In this document: piece after piece, positions 43,348 to 55,418 of the stretch
Layout: each line of letters begins with the position of its first letter
How positions within the stretch are numbered: the first letter of the stretch is position 1
NCBI GenBank assembly: GCA_910587735.1
Contig: CAJUNT010000002.1
Span: forward strand, 1-64,000
DNA length: 64,000 nucleotides
Reading direction: 5' to 3'
Source of the DNA: an uncultured Clostridia bacterium
GTDB lineage: Bacteria > Bacillota > Clostridia > Lachnospirales > Anaerotignaceae
Notes under the pieces: model-generated
Told to the model about the DNA's origin: nothing
Seen by the model: the letters and a program-made list of their open reading frames with translations, nothing else
Databases searched by the model: none
Made by a program: the position numbers and the translations under genes

Positions 43348-45276
43348 ATGGCAATCGTAGAAATGAGTAAGCTCTCTATTGTTGGCTTAAATGCAGACAA
43401 ACGTGCTATACTGAGCTTGCTGATAGAGCATGGACTGGTGCAGATTGATGATAGTTCTTACCTGCTGGAAGAAAATGAGTATGGCAATGTGTTACAAAGA
43501 GATAGTGCAGAATCTGAAGTAATACAGCTTGACCAAAAAATTTCTCTTTTAGGACAATGTTTAGAAAGTATTAAAAATTATGTAACTGTTAAAAAAGCAA
43601 TGTTTGCTCCCAAAAGAGAATACCAAGCCATACAAAGTGAGGCAGAGGAAGACAAAATATTTGAAACAGCAGTTAAAATTAATATGTTTCATAGAGATTT
43701 GGAATCTGCAAAAAATGAAGAAAATATGGCAATGATGAAAAAAGAGATGTTGTTGCCTTGGGCTTCATTAGATGTACCATTACATCAGTTAGAAACAAAG
43801 TATAGTAAAATGATATTGGGAACATTTCCAACTACTATGAAATTGGTGCAAGTTCGTCCAAAATTAGAAGAAGTGGCATTGGAAAGTATTGTCAATGTGG
43901 TAAAATCTGATAAACAGTTTGACTATTGCTATGTAATTTCTCATAAAGATTCCTATGAGCAAACAATGGAATTATTAAAAGAATTTGGATTTGTACCAGC
44001 AGCACTGCCAAAAGTGGAAGGAACACCACAACAAGGGATTAAAGAATTTGAAAGGCAAATGGAACAGCGTAAAAAAGAACAAGAACAGCTTGCAGAAGAT
44101 ATTAAAGCATATGCTGACGTCATTCCACAACTGGAAAATCTTTATGACTATTATATGATACAAAGAGAACAAAGAAAAGTACATGAAAAATTAGTAACAA
44201 CAGAAAATACATTTTGTTTAAGTGGCTGGATACCTTCTGCAAAAGCACAAAGTTTACAACAGCAATTAGAAAGTAGTTTTAATTGTTTTGTTGAAACAGA
44301 AAAAGGAAATACAGAAGAAGGCTATCCAATATTATTAGAAAATAATAGCATTGTGACACCTTTTGAAAGCGTTACAAATATGTATAGCTGTCCTAGCACA
44401 AAAGATATAGACCCTAATAGTATTATGTCTATATTTTATATTATATTCTTTGGTATGATGCTAAGTGATGCAGGCTATGGTGTAATTATTGCACTTGCTT
44501 GTTTCTTTATTGTCAAAAAAGGAAAAATGGGAAAAGGCGAAGGCAATTTATTTAAACTGTTAGGCTGGTGCGGTGTTTCCACTGTTGTTTGGGGATTGAT
44601 ATTTGGTGGCGTATTTGGAGATTTGATTAAAATACCTGCATTGATTAGTCCTCTTGATGACGTTATGATATTGATGGGAATGTCTTTAGCATTTGGTATT
44701 GTGCATATTTATGTAGGACTTGGTATAAAAGGTTATATGCTGATTAGAGATGGTAAGGCATTAGATGCTCTTTTTGATGTAGGGCTTTGGTATTTGTTCA
44801 TAACAGGCATTTGTTTACTTGTTATTCCTGTTGTTGCAGGACCAATAGGTATATTTGGGGAGATAGGAAAATATCTTGCAATTATTGGTGCAATAGGATT
44901 GATATTAACACAAGGTAGAACATTCCAGGGAATTTTTATGAAAGGATTTAAAGGTGTATCTAGTTTGTATGGTATTACAAGCTATTTTGCTGACATACTG
45001 TCTTATTCCCGTTTGATGGCACTTTGTTTATCAACTGGAGTTATTGGTCAGGTTATCAATTTATTAGGAGATATTGCAGGACCAATTCCAGCAATATTTA
45101 TTGGAGTCATTGGACATACAGCAAACTTATTAATCAATGCTTTAGGTGCATATGTGCATACAAGCAGATTGCAGTATGTTGAATTTTTCGGCAAATTCTT
45201 TGAAGGAGGCGGAACTCCTTTTACACCATTTAAAAGAAAAACAAAATATACAGCAATTCATACAGAACAGAACTAA
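43348..45276 (+). CDS. ntpI: V-type ATP synthase subunit I (a subunit)
   Basis: 642-residue membrane stator that carries the ion half-channels. The N-terminal half (about 1-335) is cytoplasmic and coiled-coil. The C-terminal half has about seven or eight membrane segments, including DILSYSRLMALCLSTGVI with the essential arginine near residue 555. The family's FYIIFFGMMLSDAGYG is near 365. Length is normal. Confidence 0.95.
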   Translation: MAIVEMSKLSIVGLNADKRAILSLLIEHGLVQIDDSSYLLEENEYGNVLQRDSAESEVIQLDQKISLLGQCLESIKNYVTVKKAMFAPKREYQAIQSEAEEDKIFETAVKINMFHRDLESAKNEENMAMMKKEMLLPWASLDVPLHQLETKYSKMILGTFPTTMKLVQVRPKLEEVALESIVNVVKSDKQFDYCYVISHKDSYEQTMELLKEFGFVPAALPKVEGTPQQGIKEFERQMEQRKKEQEQLAEDIKAYADVIPQLENLYDYYMIQREQRKVHEKLVTTENTFCLSGWIPSAKAQSLQQQLESSFNCFVETEKGNTEEGYPILLENNSIVTPFESVTNMYSCPSTKDIDPNSIMSIFYIIFFGMMLSDAGYGVIIALACFFIVKKGKMGKGEGNLFKLLGWCGVSTVVWGLIFGGVFGDLIKIPALISPLDDVMILMGMSLAFGIVHIYVGLGIKGYMLIRDGKALDALFDVGLWYLFITGICLLVIPVVAGPIGIFGEIGKYLAIIGAIGLILTQGRTFQGIFMKGFKGVSSLYGITSYFADILSYSRLMALCLSTGVIGQVINLLGDIAGPIPAIFIGVIGHTANLLINALGAYVHTSRLQYVEFFGKFFEGGGTPFTPFKRKTKYTAIHTEQN

Positions 45277-45447
45277 TGAATGATACAAAGAGGTCTGTAA
45301 AACAGATAAATATGTTTCTATAATAATAACAATAGTAACATATTGAGAGGGGATATCGTTTGCTTTCAATGAGGAGCGATTATTTATATCATATTTTTTT
45401 AAAGTAAATTTTAAAGTAAAGGAACAAAAAAGAAAAAGGAGATGTAA

Positions 45448-45942
<495 letters not shown>

Positions 45943-45981
45943 TGAGAGAAAATAAAAATTGTAGAAGGAGGAAGCACTCCT

Positions 45982-46545
45982 ATGAGTAGTGAAAAGAAGA
46001 TTATAGATAAAATTGTAGCAGATGCTGTGGAAGAAAAAGCCAAAATATTGGAAAAAGCAAAAAAAGAGGCTGAAACTGTAATAAATAAAGCAAAAGAGCA
46101 GTCTGCAAAAATTATGGAAAATGAAAGTATTCTCTCTAATGCAGAAGCAGAAAAAGCAAGAGGAAAAGAAATTTCTGGTGCTGAAATGGAAGCGAAAAAA
46201 ATGATATTAGCAACAAAGCAAAGTTGCATAAAAATGGCATTGGATAGAGTAAAACAAAAACTTTCCGAACTTTCAGACAAAGAATATGTTGATATGATTG
46301 TTACTATGATGAACGCAGCAGAAAAGGGAGAAGAAGTGATATTTTCTCAAAAAGATAAACAAAATGAAATGTTAATGGCAAAAATGGCTGAAAATCAAGT
46401 AACAGTATCCAATGAAACAAGACCTTTAGATGGCGGTTTTATTGTGAAAAAGGGTGAAATTGAATATAATTATTCTTTTGAAGCAATATTGACAGTAGAA
46501 AAAGAGAATATTGAACAAATTGCAGCAGAAATATTATTTGCGTAA
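45982..46545 (+). CDS. ntpE: V-type ATP synthase subunit E
   Basis: 187-residue peripheral-stalk subunit: a long N-terminal charged helix (about 1-100) and a C-terminal globular head with LDGGFIVKKGEIEYNYSFE near 150. AGGAGG precedes the ATG, and the next gene is 12 bp away. Confidence 0.92.
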   Translation: MSSEKKIIDKIVADAVEEKAKILEKAKKEAETVINKAKEQSAKIMENESILSNAEAEKARGKEISGAEMEAKKMILATKQSCIKMALDRVKQKLSELSDKEYVDMIVTMMNAAEKGEEVIFSQKDKQNEMLMAKMAENQVTVSNETRPLDGGFIVKKGEIEYNYSFEAILTVEKENIEQIAAEILFA

Positions 46546-46557
46546 GGAGGCGTTGAA

Positions 46558-47535
46558 ATGGCAGAAGAAAAAATTTATCCTTATGCTGTGGCACGTATTC
46601 GTGTGCTGGAAAAAAACCTTCTAAGCAAACAAACATTAAATCAAATGGCAGATGAAAAAGAAATTGAAAGCTGTTTAAGAACACTGTCAGAACATGGCTA
46701 TGACAGTGTTCCAGAAGGCAATGCAAGAGATTTTGAAAAAGTGCTTTCTGCTGAATTAAGTAAAACATATGCGGTAATACGAGAATTAGTACCAGAGGAA
46801 AAATTTATAAATATTTTTCTGTATAAAAATGATTATCAAAATTTAAAAGTACTTTTGAAACAGGAAGTTTCTGGCGTAGACGGTAAACAATATATTGTGC
46901 AAGGTGGTACGCAACCTGTTGAAAAACTCAAAAAGTCTATACTAGATAGAAATTATGCGGATTTGCCCCCAATTATGGGGGAAGCAATAGAAGAAGCATT
47001 GGAGCTTTATAGTAAAACACAAAGCGGACAAATGATAGATATTGCTTTAGACAGAGGTACTTTTCGTCAGATGACACAAGCAGCAAAAGAATCAGAAAAT
47101 GAATTTGTAAAAGGCTATACAGCAAGAGTATGCGATTTAACAAATTTAAAAAGTTTTTTGAGAATGCGTCATATGAATAAAGACTTTGGTGCATTTATGA
47201 ATGTCTTTGTAGAAGGCGGAAATATTTCATCATCTGTATTTTTTAGCGCATATGGTACAGATAATCCTGTTGACCAATTTAAAGGTTCAAGATATGGTGA
47301 ATTATTGGAAATTGGTATAGAAAAGGGATTTACAGAATTTGAAAAAACGTGTGATGATTTTATAATGGATTATGTAAAATCAGCAAAATATATTGCATTG
47401 ACATTAGAGCCATTGATTGCTTATTTGTATGCAAAAGAATCGGAAATTAAAACAGTACGTATTATATTAACAAGTAAATTAAATCAAATCAGCAGTGAAA
47501 TTATCAAAGAAAGGGTGCGAGAGGCATATGTATAA
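46558..47535 (+). CDS. ntpC: V-type ATP synthase subunit C (d-type)
   Basis: 325-residue helical subunit that links the central stalk to the K ring. It starts YPYAVARIRVLEKNLLS and ends in VRIILTSKLNQI, typical of the AtpC/NtpC family. AAGGAGG precedes the ATG. Its last 8 nt overlap subunit F. Confidence 0.92.
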   Translation: MAEEKIYPYAVARIRVLEKNLLSKQTLNQMADEKEIESCLRTLSEHGYDSVPEGNARDFEKVLSAELSKTYAVIRELVPEEKFINIFLYKNDYQNLKVLLKQEVSGVDGKQYIVQGGTQPVEKLKKSILDRNYADLPPIMGEAIEEALELYSKTQSGQMIDIALDRGTFRQMTQAAKESENEFVKGYTARVCDLTNLKSFLRMRHMNKDFGAFMNVFVEGGNISSSVFFSAYGTDNPVDQFKGSRYGELLEIGIEKGFTEFEKTCDDFIMDYVKSAKYIALTLEPLIAYLYAKESEIKTVRIILTSKLNQISSEIIKERVREAYV

Positions 47536-47845
47536 AGTTGGTATCATAGGCGATAAAGACAGTGTTATGGGATTTCTTGCACTTGGCATTGATATTTTTC
47601 CAGCTTATGAAGCAGATGAAATTAAAAAAACAATAAGAGATTTGGTAGAAAAAGAATATGCTATTATATACATCACAGAGCAGGCAAGTCTTTTAGTACA
47701 AGAATATATTGCACGATATAAAGATAACAGATTGCCAGCAATCATTATTATTCCTGGTATTGGAGGCAGTATGGGAATAGGTATGAATGAAGTAAGGGAA
47801 TCTGCAAAACGTGCGATTGGTGCAGATATATTATTCAGTGAATAA
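47528..47845 (+). CDS. ntpF: V-type ATP synthase subunit F
   Basis: 105-residue Rossmann-like central-stalk subunit. KVGIIGDKDSVMGFLALGI at the N-terminus and IIIPGIGGSMG near residue 80 are typical. ATG 47528 (GAGAGG before it) is used; the longer reading lies inside subunit C. Confidence 0.93.
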   Translation: MYKVGIIGDKDSVMGFLALGIDIFPAYEADEIKKTIRDLVEKEYAIIYITEQASLLVQEYIARYKDNRLPAIIIIPGIGGSMGIGMNEVRESAKRAIGADILFSE

Positions 47846-47931
47846 AAAAATACTGCACATAGCAAAGCAACAAAGGCTGAATGATGAAAAGCCACGAGTA
47901 TAAGAACAATAGAATGTGGGTGAATATAGAT

Positions 47932-49707
47932 ATGAAAACAGGCACAGTCATTAAAGTGTCAGGTCCTCTTGTTGTAGCAGAGGGCATGAGAGAAGCCAAT
48001 ATGTTTGACGTTGTTCGTGTTTCTGAAAAGCGTTTGATTGGTGAGATTATCGAAATGCATGGAGATAATGCCTCCATACAGGTATATGAAGAAACATCAG
48101 GACTTGGTCCTGGAGAAGAAGTAGTATCTTTGGGTATGCCTATGAGTGTTGAACTTGGTCCTGGATTGATTTCTACAATTTATGATGGTATTCAAAGACC
48201 ATTAGCAAAACTTTATGAAGTATCTGGAACAAATATTCAAAGAGGCGTTGAAGTAGATTCCTTAGATAGACAAAAAAAATGGAAATTTGAACCAGTAAAA
48301 AACAATGGTGATGAAGTTGTTGCTGGTGATGTAATTGGTACAGTACAAGAAACAGCAGTTGTAACTTGTAAAATTATGGTTCCTTATGGTATTTCTGGCA
48401 AAATCAAAGAAATATATATGGGAGATTTTACCATAGAGGAAACTGTTTGTATTATAACAAATGAAAAAGGGGAAGATGTTCCTCTTACTATGATGCAAAA
48501 ATGGCCTGTTCGTAAAGAAAGACCTTACAAAGAAAAACAATCTCCTGATTCCCTTTTGGTAACAGGACAAAGAGTTGTTGATACATTTTTCCCTATTACA
48601 AAGGGTGGTGTTGCTGCGATTCCTGGTCCTTTCGGAAGTGGTAAAACAGTAACACAGCATCAGCTTGCAAAATGGGCAGATGCAGACATCGTTGTATATA
48701 TAGGCTGTGGAGAACGTGGAAACGAAATGACAGACGTTTTGAATGAGTTCCCAGAATTAAAAGACCCTCGTACTGGAGAATCATTAATGCAGAGAACTGT
48801 ATTAATTGCAAATACATCAGATATGCCTGTTGCGGCACGTGAGGCATCTATTTATACAGGCATTACCATTGCAGAGTTCTTTAGAGATATGGGTTATAGC
48901 GTTGCGCTTATGGCGGATTCTACTTCTCGTTGGGCAGAGGCATTGCGTGAAATGTCTGGACGTTTGGAAGAAATGCCTGGTGAAGAAGGTTATCCTGCTT
49001 ATTTAGGTAGCCGTTTAGCACAATTCTATGAAAGAGCCGGCAGAGTTGTTTGTTTAGGAAATGAGGGTAGAATGGGAACATTAACAGCGATTGGTGCAGT
49101 TTCTCCTCCAGGTGGTGACACATCTGAACCAGTTTCACAGGCAACACTGAGAATTGTAAAAGTATTCTGGGGATTAGATGCATCACTGGCTTATAAACGT
49201 CATTTCCCTGCAATTAACTGGTTGACAAGTTACTCATTGTATCAAGATAAAGTTGATGTTTGGACAGATAAAAATGTAGATGAACATTTTGCAAAACAAA
49301 GACAAGAAGCAATGAAATTACTTCAAACGGAAGCAGAATTACAAGAAATTGTGCAGTTGGTTGGTGTAGATTCACTTTCACACAGTGATAGATTGATATT
49401 GGAGACTTCTCGTTCTATTCGTGAAGACTTCTTGCATCAAAATTCATTCCATGAAGTAGACACATATACATCTTTGCATAAACAATACAGAATGTTAAGA
49501 CTGATATTGGAATTTTATAGAATTGCTGGAGAGGCGATTGCGCAAGGTGTTTCTATTACAAAAATTACAAAAATGTCTGTTATTGAAAGAATTGGACGTG
49601 CAAAATATGTAGAAGAAGAAAATGTTGATAAAGCATATGATGAAATTGAAAAAGATATACAGACAGAAGTAAACGACTTAATTAAGAAAGGGGCTGAGGA
49701 ATTATGA
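47932..49707 (+). CDS. ntpA: V-type ATP synthase catalytic subunit A
   Basis: 591-residue nucleotide-hydrolysing subunit. Walker A is GPFGSGKT near 232-239, the A-type insertion lies at about 110-190, and the motif [24 protein letters not shown] is cut here to its core [18 protein letters not shown] 47932 is chosen because GGGTGA lies 9 nt upstream and the usual family start [11 protein letters not shown] follows. The stop overlaps subunit B (ATGA). Confidence 0.96.
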   Translation: MKTGTVIKVSGPLVVAEGMREANMFDVVRVSEKRLIGEIIEMHGDNASIQVYEETSGLGPGEEVVSLGMPMSVELGPGLISTIYDGIQRPLAKLYEVSGTNIQRGVEVDSLDRQKKWKFEPVKNNGDEVVAGDVIGTVQETAVVTCKIMVPYGISGKIKEIYMGDFTIEETVCIITNEKGEDVPLTMMQKWPVRKERPYKEKQSPDSLLVTGQRVVDTFFPITKGGVAAIPGPFGSGKTVTQHQLAKWADADIVVYIGCGERGNEMTDVLNEFPELKDPRTGESLMQRTVLIANTSDMPVAAREASIYTGITIAEFFRDMGYSVALMADSTSRWAEALREMSGRLEEMPGEEGYPAYLGSRLAQFYERAGRVVCLGNEGRMGTLTAIGAVSPPGGDTSEPVSQATLRIVKVFWGLDASLAYKRHFPAINWLTSYSLYQDKVDVWTDKNVDEHFAKQRQEAMKLLQTEAELQEIVQLVGVDSLSHSDRLILETSRSIREDFLHQNSFHEVDTYTSLHKQYRMLRLILEFYRIAGEAIAQGVSITKITKMSVIERIGRAKYVEEENVDKAYDEIEKDIQTEVNDLIKKGAEEL

Positions 49708-51080
49708 TAAAAGAATATAAAAGTATTCAAGAAGTAGCAGGCCCTCTTATGGTAGTTACTGGCGTTGAAAATGTAAAATATGATGAGCTTGGTGAAATTG
49801 AGCTTGCAAATGGTGAAATCAGAAGATGTAAGGTATTGGAAGTAAATGGAGATAATGCTCTGGTACAGCTTTTCGAGGCTTCAACAGGTATCAATCTTTC
49901 TGAAAGTAAAGTACGTTTTTTGGGTAAAAGCCTTGACTTTGGTGTTTCTCCTGACATATTAGGACGTGTATTTAGTGGTATGGGAAAACCTATTGATGGT
50001 GGTCCTGAAATTATACCAGAAAAACGCCTTGACGTAAATGGCGCACCTATTAACCCCGCAGCAAGAGAATACCCTGCGGAATTTATACAAACAGGCGTAT
50101 CTGCTATTGATGGCTTGAATACATTGGTTAGAGGACAAAAATTACCTATATTCTCTGCGGCTGGTTTGCCTCATGCAAATTTAGCTGTACAGATAGCAAG
50201 ACAAGCAAAAGTTAGAGGTACAGATTCTAAATTCGCCGTTGTATTTGCCGCTGTTGGTATTACATTTGAAGATGCGGAATTCTTTATAAATGACTTTAAA
50301 GCAACAGGTGCGATTGACCGTTCTGTTGTGTTTGTAAATCTTGCAAATGACCCTGCTGTTGAACGTATTTCTACACCAAAAATGGCATTGACAGCAGCTG
50401 AATATTTAGCTTTTGAACAAGGTATGCACGTATTAGTTATTATTACAGATATTACAAACTATGCAGAGGCATTGCGTGAAATTTCTGCGGCTAAAAAAGA
50501 AGTTCCTGGACGTAGAGGTTATCCTGGATATTTGTATACAGACTTAGCAACAATGTATGAAAGAGCTGGAAGAATGAAAGGCAAAGAAGGCTCTATTACA
50601 ATGATTCCTATTTTAACAATGCCTGAAGAAGATAAAACACACCCTATACCTGACTTGACAGGATATATTACAGAAGGTCAGATAATATTAACAAGAGATT
50701 TGTATAAAAAAGGTGTAGAGCCTCCTGTTGACGTTATGCCATCACTTTCCCGTTTGAAAGATAAAGGTATTGGCAAAGGCAAAACAAGAGAAGACCATGC
50801 GGATACTATGAACCAGCTATTTGCGGCATATTCCAGAGGAAAAGATGCTAAAGAATTGATGGCGATACTTGGTGAATCTGCTCTTTCTGATGTTGACTTA
50901 GTATATGCAAAATTCGCAACAGAATTTGAAAATGAATATGTTTCTCAAGGATTTAAAACAGATAGAACAATAGAGCAGACATTGGAAGTTGGCTGGAAAT
51001 TGCTTAGAATGCTTCCTAAGAGTGAATTAAAACGTATTCGTGACGAGTATTTGGAGAAATATTTGCCAGAGGGAGAGTGA
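49704..51080 (+). CDS. ntpB: V-type ATP synthase subunit B
   Basis: 458-residue non-catalytic partner of [11 protein letters not shown], the degenerate P-loop region [15 protein letters not shown] and [21 protein letters not shown] are family landmarks. It overlaps subunit A by 4 nt, and the next gene starts 6 bp after its stop. Confidence 0.96.
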   Translation: MIKEYKSIQEVAGPLMVVTGVENVKYDELGEIELANGEIRRCKVLEVNGDNALVQLFEASTGINLSESKVRFLGKSLDFGVSPDILGRVFSGMGKPIDGGPEIIPEKRLDVNGAPINPAAREYPAEFIQTGVSAIDGLNTLVRGQKLPIFSAAGLPHANLAVQIARQAKVRGTDSKFAVVFAAVGITFEDAEFFINDFKATGAIDRSVVFVNLANDPAVERISTPKMALTAAEYLAFEQGMHVLVIITDITNYAEALREISAAKKEVPGRRGYPGYLYTDLATMYERAGRMKGKEGSITMIPILTMPEEDKTHPIPDLTGYITEGQIILTRDLYKKGVEPPVDVMPSLSRLKDKGIGKGKTREDHADTMNQLFAAYSRGKDAKELMAILGESALSDVDLVYAKFATEFENEYVSQGFKTDRTIEQTLEVGWKLLRMLPKSELKRIRDEYLEKYLPEGE

Positions 51081-51086
51081 TAAACT

Positions 51087-51764
51087 GTGGCAAAATTAAA
51101 TGTAAATCCAACCCGTATGGAAATGACACGATTGAAAAGACAGTTGAAAACAGCTATCAGAGGACATAAATTGCTGAAAGATAAATTGGACGAACTCATG
51201 AAACAGTTTTTGGATATTGTAAAAGAAAATAAGCGATTGAGAGAACAAGCAGAAAAAGCACTTGATGGTGCTTATAAAAATTTTATTATTGCAAGAGCTG
51301 TATTAAGTCAAGAGTTTTTAGGTGAGGCGTTGATGATGCCAAAGCAATCCGTAGCAGTAGATGTTTCTGTAAAAAATATCATGAGTGTTAATGTGCCTGT
51401 GTTTGATTTTAAAACAGAAGACAATCAATCTGACATATATCCTTATGGACTTGCTTTTACTTCTGGTGAATTGGATAGTGCTATGGAATCTTTCTCTGAT
51501 GCTATGCAACCATTACTTAGATTGGCAGAAAGTGAAAAAACAGCACAGCTTTTAGCACAAGAAATTGAAAAGACAAGAAGAAGGGTAAATGCACTTGAAA
51601 ATGTCATGATACCAAATTATGAAGAAACAATAAAATATATTTCTATGAAATTGGAAGAGAATGACAGAGCAAGCACGACAAGATTGATGAAAGTAAAAGA
51701 TATGATTGCCAAAAAAGCTATCGAAGAAAGAAGAAGGAAAGACAAGGCTTTACAGCAGGCATAA
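51087..51764 (+). CDS. ntpD: V-type ATP synthase subunit D
   Basis: 225-residue central-shaft coiled coil. N-terminal VNPTRMEMTRLKRQL and C-terminal RVNALENVMIPNYEETIKYI are diagnostic. The start is GTG, with GGGAGAG about 10 nt upstream at the end of subunit B. Last gene of the operon (G/H-I-K-E-C-F-A-B-D), followed by a terminator. Confidence 0.95.
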   Translation: MAKLNVNPTRMEMTRLKRQLKTAIRGHKLLKDKLDELMKQFLDIVKENKRLREQAEKALDGAYKNFIIARAVLSQEFLGEALMMPKQSVAVDVSVKNIMSVNVPVFDFKTEDNQSDIYPYGLAFTSGELDSAMESFSDAMQPLLRLAESEKTAQLLAQEIEKTRRRVNALENVMIPNYEETIKYISMKLEENDRASTTRLMKVKDMIAKKAIEERRRKDKALQQA

Positions 51765-51776
51765 GAATATAAAATT

Positions 51777-51816
51777 ATAAAAAAAGAAGGTATTTATTAT
51801 AATACCTTCTTTTTTA
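51777..51816. terminator. Bidirectional terminator between V-ATPase and chemoreceptor
   Basis: AAAAAGAAGGTATT pairs with AATACCTTCTTTTT around a 6-nt loop, with a T run on the plus strand and T-rich sequence on the minus strand. Confidence 0.88.
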
Positions 51817-51824
51817 TATGTTAC

Positions 51825-53678
51825 TTATACTGTAATGTTTTTTAACATTTCCGCTTGCTGTGATAATTTATGTGATGTATTTTTATTTTCTTCTATCATA
51901 TTTGTTGTATTTTGTATAACATTTGAAATACGATTGATATCAGATGTTGCATTTTGTACCATGCTTGCTTGTTCTTTAAAAATATTAATTAATTCTAATA
52001 TTGTTTGCTGAGATTTTGTAGTGTCAGAAATTACTTTTTTAAATTCCTCATTTGCTTTTTGTGCAAATTTTTCACCAGATTCTATTGCATTTAATGTTGC
52101 AATAATTAAATCGCTTGTTGTTTTAGAGGCTGCTGTACTTTCTCCAGCAAGAGAGCCAATTTGTGTTGCAACAACTGCAAATCCTTTTCCAGCTTGTCCT
52201 GCTCTTGCTGCCTCAATAGACGCATTTAATGAAAGCATATTTGTAGATTGTGCAATAGAATCAATGTTGCCAATGATATTTTTAATTTTTTCAGCAGTTT
52301 CAGAAATACTTTGTATAGAGTTCATCATTTGATTCATATCTTCACTTGTTTGATTCATATTTTGAATCATATCATTTGCATTATTAACAAATTCATTAGA
52401 AATATCTTCACTTTTTTTAGATTTTGAAAGAAGATTATCCATATCAGAAAGTAATGTAGACATATATTGTTTTTGCGTTACAGTGTCTTCTGCAATACTT
52501 TCAGAAACGTGTAGTGTTTGTTTTGATGTATCAGATAATGCTACTGCAACTTGTTTTACTCTTTGTACAACCCCATTTTGTTCCTGTACTAAATTTTTGC
52601 TTTGTTCTATACTTTGTTTTATACTAGCAACCATTTGATTAATGTTGGTACTTAAATCATGAAATTCTTGATTTGTATAAATATCTACTTCTACATCTAA
52701 ATCACCAGATGTAATTTTTTGAAGTTTTTGTATAATTTGCTGTATACCATATAAAACTTGCTTTTTTAAAAGAGAATTAATAATAGTAACTAAGGCAATA
52801 AATATAGTAAGGCAAATAATTAAAAATGAAAATACTTGTAAATTACGTGATTGATATAATTCTTTTGTAGGAAGTGCTAAACCAATAAAATAATTATCAT
52901 GCTGTTCTGTTGCGATATATACTCTTTTACCATTTATAGTAGTTAAACCTAAATAACTTCCTTTTGAAATAAGCTTATCAGAAACACCAAAATCTTTATA
53001 TGACATTTCTTGATTACCTGTTGCCATAAGCCCCGTATCGGTATCTACTGCAAATACATATCCAGTTGTACCATATTCAATGTTTTCTAATGCTTTATCT
53101 ATGGTATTGTTCGCTAAAGCAGTATTTAATTTTTCGGGCTCTACACCAACCTGGACAATACCTGCTTGGTCTTGTCTGGATACACCAATGTATTGAAACA
53201 TTTTTCCGATTGCGCCATTTGGCTGTGGCTCTTGTGCCAACTCAAATGAGGGATTGGTTAATATTGTAGTAAAAGGTTTTGTTTGTTCACTGCTATGGAA
53301 ATCCATACCATAATATATTGGCATATTTCCCCATAATAACACACCGTTTTCATCTGTAACATGTACCTCATTAACATGAAGTAAATCTGCCATACTCTGC
53401 ATTTCATCAAGAGAATTCAACATTTCAGAATTTTGCGCTATGACATAAGAAAACATTCTTGCTTTGATAAGTGCCTCTTTTGCGAAATCACTTTTTATTT
53501 TTTCAATTTCTTCATCATTTTGGTGTAATGTTTCATGAATGGTGTTTAATTTGTCTAATGCTATTTTTTTTTGATTAGATTGTGCTAGTATTGTTTGAAG
53601 TGCAAATATAATACTCATAATGACAATAAATGCAATTAACATATAAAGACTTAAGTATTTTGTAAATTTCTTTTGCAT
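51825..53678 (-). CDS. Methyl-accepting chemotaxis protein
   Basis: 617-residue transmembrane chemoreceptor. The first membrane segment is about 9-31, a Cache-like external sensor covers about 32-275, and the second membrane segment is about 280-302. HAMP follows near 305-355, then a cytoplasmic signalling coiled coil. The conserved hairpin tip reads [20 protein letters not shown], followed by [23 protein letters not shown] precedes the ATG. Ligand is unknown, and no other chemotaxis genes are in the window. Confidence 0.94.
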   Translation of the reverse strand: MQKKFTKYLSLYMLIAFIVIMSIIFALQTILAQSNQKKIALDKLNTIHETLHQNDEEIEKIKSDFAKEALIKARMFSYVIAQNSEMLNSLDEMQSMADLLHVNEVHVTDENGVLLWGNMPIYYGMDFHSSEQTKPFTTILTNPSFELAQEPQPNGAIGKMFQYIGVSRQDQAGIVQVGVEPEKLNTALANNTIDKALENIEYGTTGYVFAVDTDTGLMATGNQEMSYKDFGVSDKLISKGSYLGLTTINGKRVYIATEQHDNYFIGLALPTKELYQSRNLQVFSFLIICLTIFIALVTIINSLLKKQVLYGIQQIIQKLQKITSGDLDVEVDIYTNQEFHDLSTNINQMVASIKQSIEQSKNLVQEQNGVVQRVKQVAVALSDTSKQTLHVSESIAEDTVTQKQYMSTLLSDMDNLLSKSKKSEDISNEFVNNANDMIQNMNQTSEDMNQMMNSIQSISETAEKIKNIIGNIDSIAQSTNMLSLNASIEAARAGQAGKGFAVVATQIGSLAGESTAASKTTSDLIIATLNAIESGEKFAQKANEEFKKVISDTTKSQQTILELINIFKEQASMVQNATSDINRISNVIQNTTNMIEENKNTSHKLSQQAEMLKNITV

Positions 53679-53714
53679 GATGTCTTTTCCCCCTCATAAG
53701 TGTAATATTGTCTT

Positions 53715-53744
53715 ATTATATACCAATTAATAAAGTATTGTCAA
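53715..53744 (-). promoter_or_regulatory. Promoter of the chemoreceptor gene
   Basis: On the minus strand TTGACA, 18-bp spacer, TATAAT, about 40 bp before the ATG. The rest of the 367-bp divergent gap to trkA is AT-rich with no gene. Confidence 0.7.
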
Positions 53745-54005
53745 TTATTATATAATTTTGTGGAAAATTATTTCGTATTATATTGCAATACTAATAAAAA
53801 TATAATGTAAATAAAATAAAATTTTATATAAATATACTATAAAATAGTATTTTTTTGAATTGTCACGCATTGTCAGTACAATTTCTAATTTTATATAAAT
53901 AGTGGTGATTTTCTGTATACAATTGAAAATAGATACTATAGTATAAAAAATATGATGATATATTATAAAATATCATTGTATTTATATCGTTATTTTTATA
54001 GTTTG

Positions 54006-54014
54006 TGTTATAAT
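54006..54014 (+). promoter_or_regulatory. Extended -10 promoter of trkA-trkH
   Basis: TGTTATAAT lies 31 bp before trkA; I see no good -35 box, as expected for an extended -10 promoter. Confidence 0.5.
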
Positions 54015-54045
54015 AAATTTGTTTTAGAAAGGCGGTGTATTTTTA

Positions 54046-55413
54046 ATGAGAATAGTCGTAGTAGGAGAAGGAAAAGTTGGTAGTACTATTGTAAAACAGT
54101 TATCTATGGAGGGTCATGATGTTGTAATTATTGATAATGACCCTGTGATATTAAAAAATGCAAGTAATACAATGGATGTTTTTTGTATAGAGGGAAATGG
54201 AGCAAGCTATGCTGTACAACAAAGGGCAGAGGTGGGACGAGCTGATTTGCTAATTGCAGCAACTTCAGCTGATGAGGTGAATATGCTTTGTTGTTTAATA
54301 GGTAAAAAACATGGTGTAAAGCATACCATTGCTCGTGTTAGAAATCCAGAATATTTTTTTCAAATGGACGTTATAAAAGAAGAATTGGGATTAAGTATGA
54401 CAGTAAATCCAGAATTGCTTGCCGCAGATGAAATTGCTCGTCTTTTGAAATTTCCTTCTGCGCTAAAAATAGAAACATTTGCAAAGGGACGTGTAGAATT
54501 AATTGAATATAAAATAGGAGAGAACAGTCCTCTTGTAGGTATGCCACTTTTTGCATTATATAAAGAATATCAAGTAAAAGTATTGATTTGTGCTGTACAA
54601 AGAAAAGATGAGGTATATATTCCATCTGGTGATTTTGTTTTACAATCTGGTGACAAAATCAATTTGACAGCATCAAGAGATGAGATTGTACGTTTTTTTA
54701 GAGCAATTGGTGTATTTAGTAATAAAATTAAAAGGGTACTTATGATAGGTGGAGGACGTATTGCATATTATTTAGCGAATCATTTAATTACAAGCGCTCA
54801 TATGAAAATAAAAATTATTGAAAAAGATTTAAAAAGATGTGAGTATCTTTGTGAGCAACTTCCTGAGGCAGTAATTATACATGGAGATGGTACAGACAGA
54901 GAACTTTTAAGAGAAGAAGGACTGGAAAAAACAGATGCGATTGTTATGCTAACAGGTATGGACGAAGAAAATATTATTGTATCTATGCTGGCAAAAGCGT
55001 GCAAAGTACCAAAAGCAATCGCAAAAGTAAATAGAATTTCTTTTCCAGAAATATTAAATGCATTGGATGTAGATAGTTTTATCGCACCTAAAAGCATTGC
55101 TGCGAATAGTATTGTACGCTATGTCAGAGCAATGCAGAATTCTATGGGAAGTAATGTGGAAACACTTCATATGCTTATCAATGACCAAGTAGAGGCACTA
55201 GAATTCAGGGTCAGAAAAGGTGGAGAATTTATAGGAATTCCTCTGAAAGATTTAAAAACAAAAAAAGGAATATTAATTGCAACCATTGTAAGAAATGGAA
55301 AAATTATTATACCTGGAGGAAATGATATCATTGAAGTGGGTGATGGTGTGATTGTTGTTACAACAAATCAACATTTGTCTGATTTAAGAGATATATTACA
55401 GCATACGAGGTAA
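54046..55413 (+). CDS. trkA: Trk potassium uptake regulatory subunit TrkA
   Basis: 455-residue cytoplasmic gate protein with two RCK units. The first NAD-binding loop is VVGEGKVGST (4-13), the second MIGGGRIAYYL near 232, and each is followed by a TrkA-C domain. AAAGGCGG precedes the ATG. trkH follows after 5 bp, so the ring and channel are made together. Confidence 0.95.
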   Translation: MRIVVVGEGKVGSTIVKQLSMEGHDVVIIDNDPVILKNASNTMDVFCIEGNGASYAVQQRAEVGRADLLIAATSADEVNMLCCLIGKKHGVKHTIARVRNPEYFFQMDVIKEELGLSMTVNPELLAADEIARLLKFPSALKIETFAKGRVELIEYKIGENSPLVGMPLFALYKEYQVKVLICAVQRKDEVYIPSGDFVLQSGDKINLTASRDEIVRFFRAIGVFSNKIKRVLMIGGGRIAYYLANHLITSAHMKIKIIEKDLKRCEYLCEQLPEAVIIHGDGTDRELLREEGLEKTDAIVMLTGMDEENIIVSMLAKACKVPKAIAKVNRISFPEILNALDVDSFIAPKSIAANSIVRYVRAMQNSMGSNVETLHMLINDQVEALEFRVRKGGEFIGIPLKDLKTKKGILIATIVRNGKIIIPGGNDIIEVGDGVIVVTTNQHLSDLRDILQHTR

Positions 55414-55418
55414 ATACT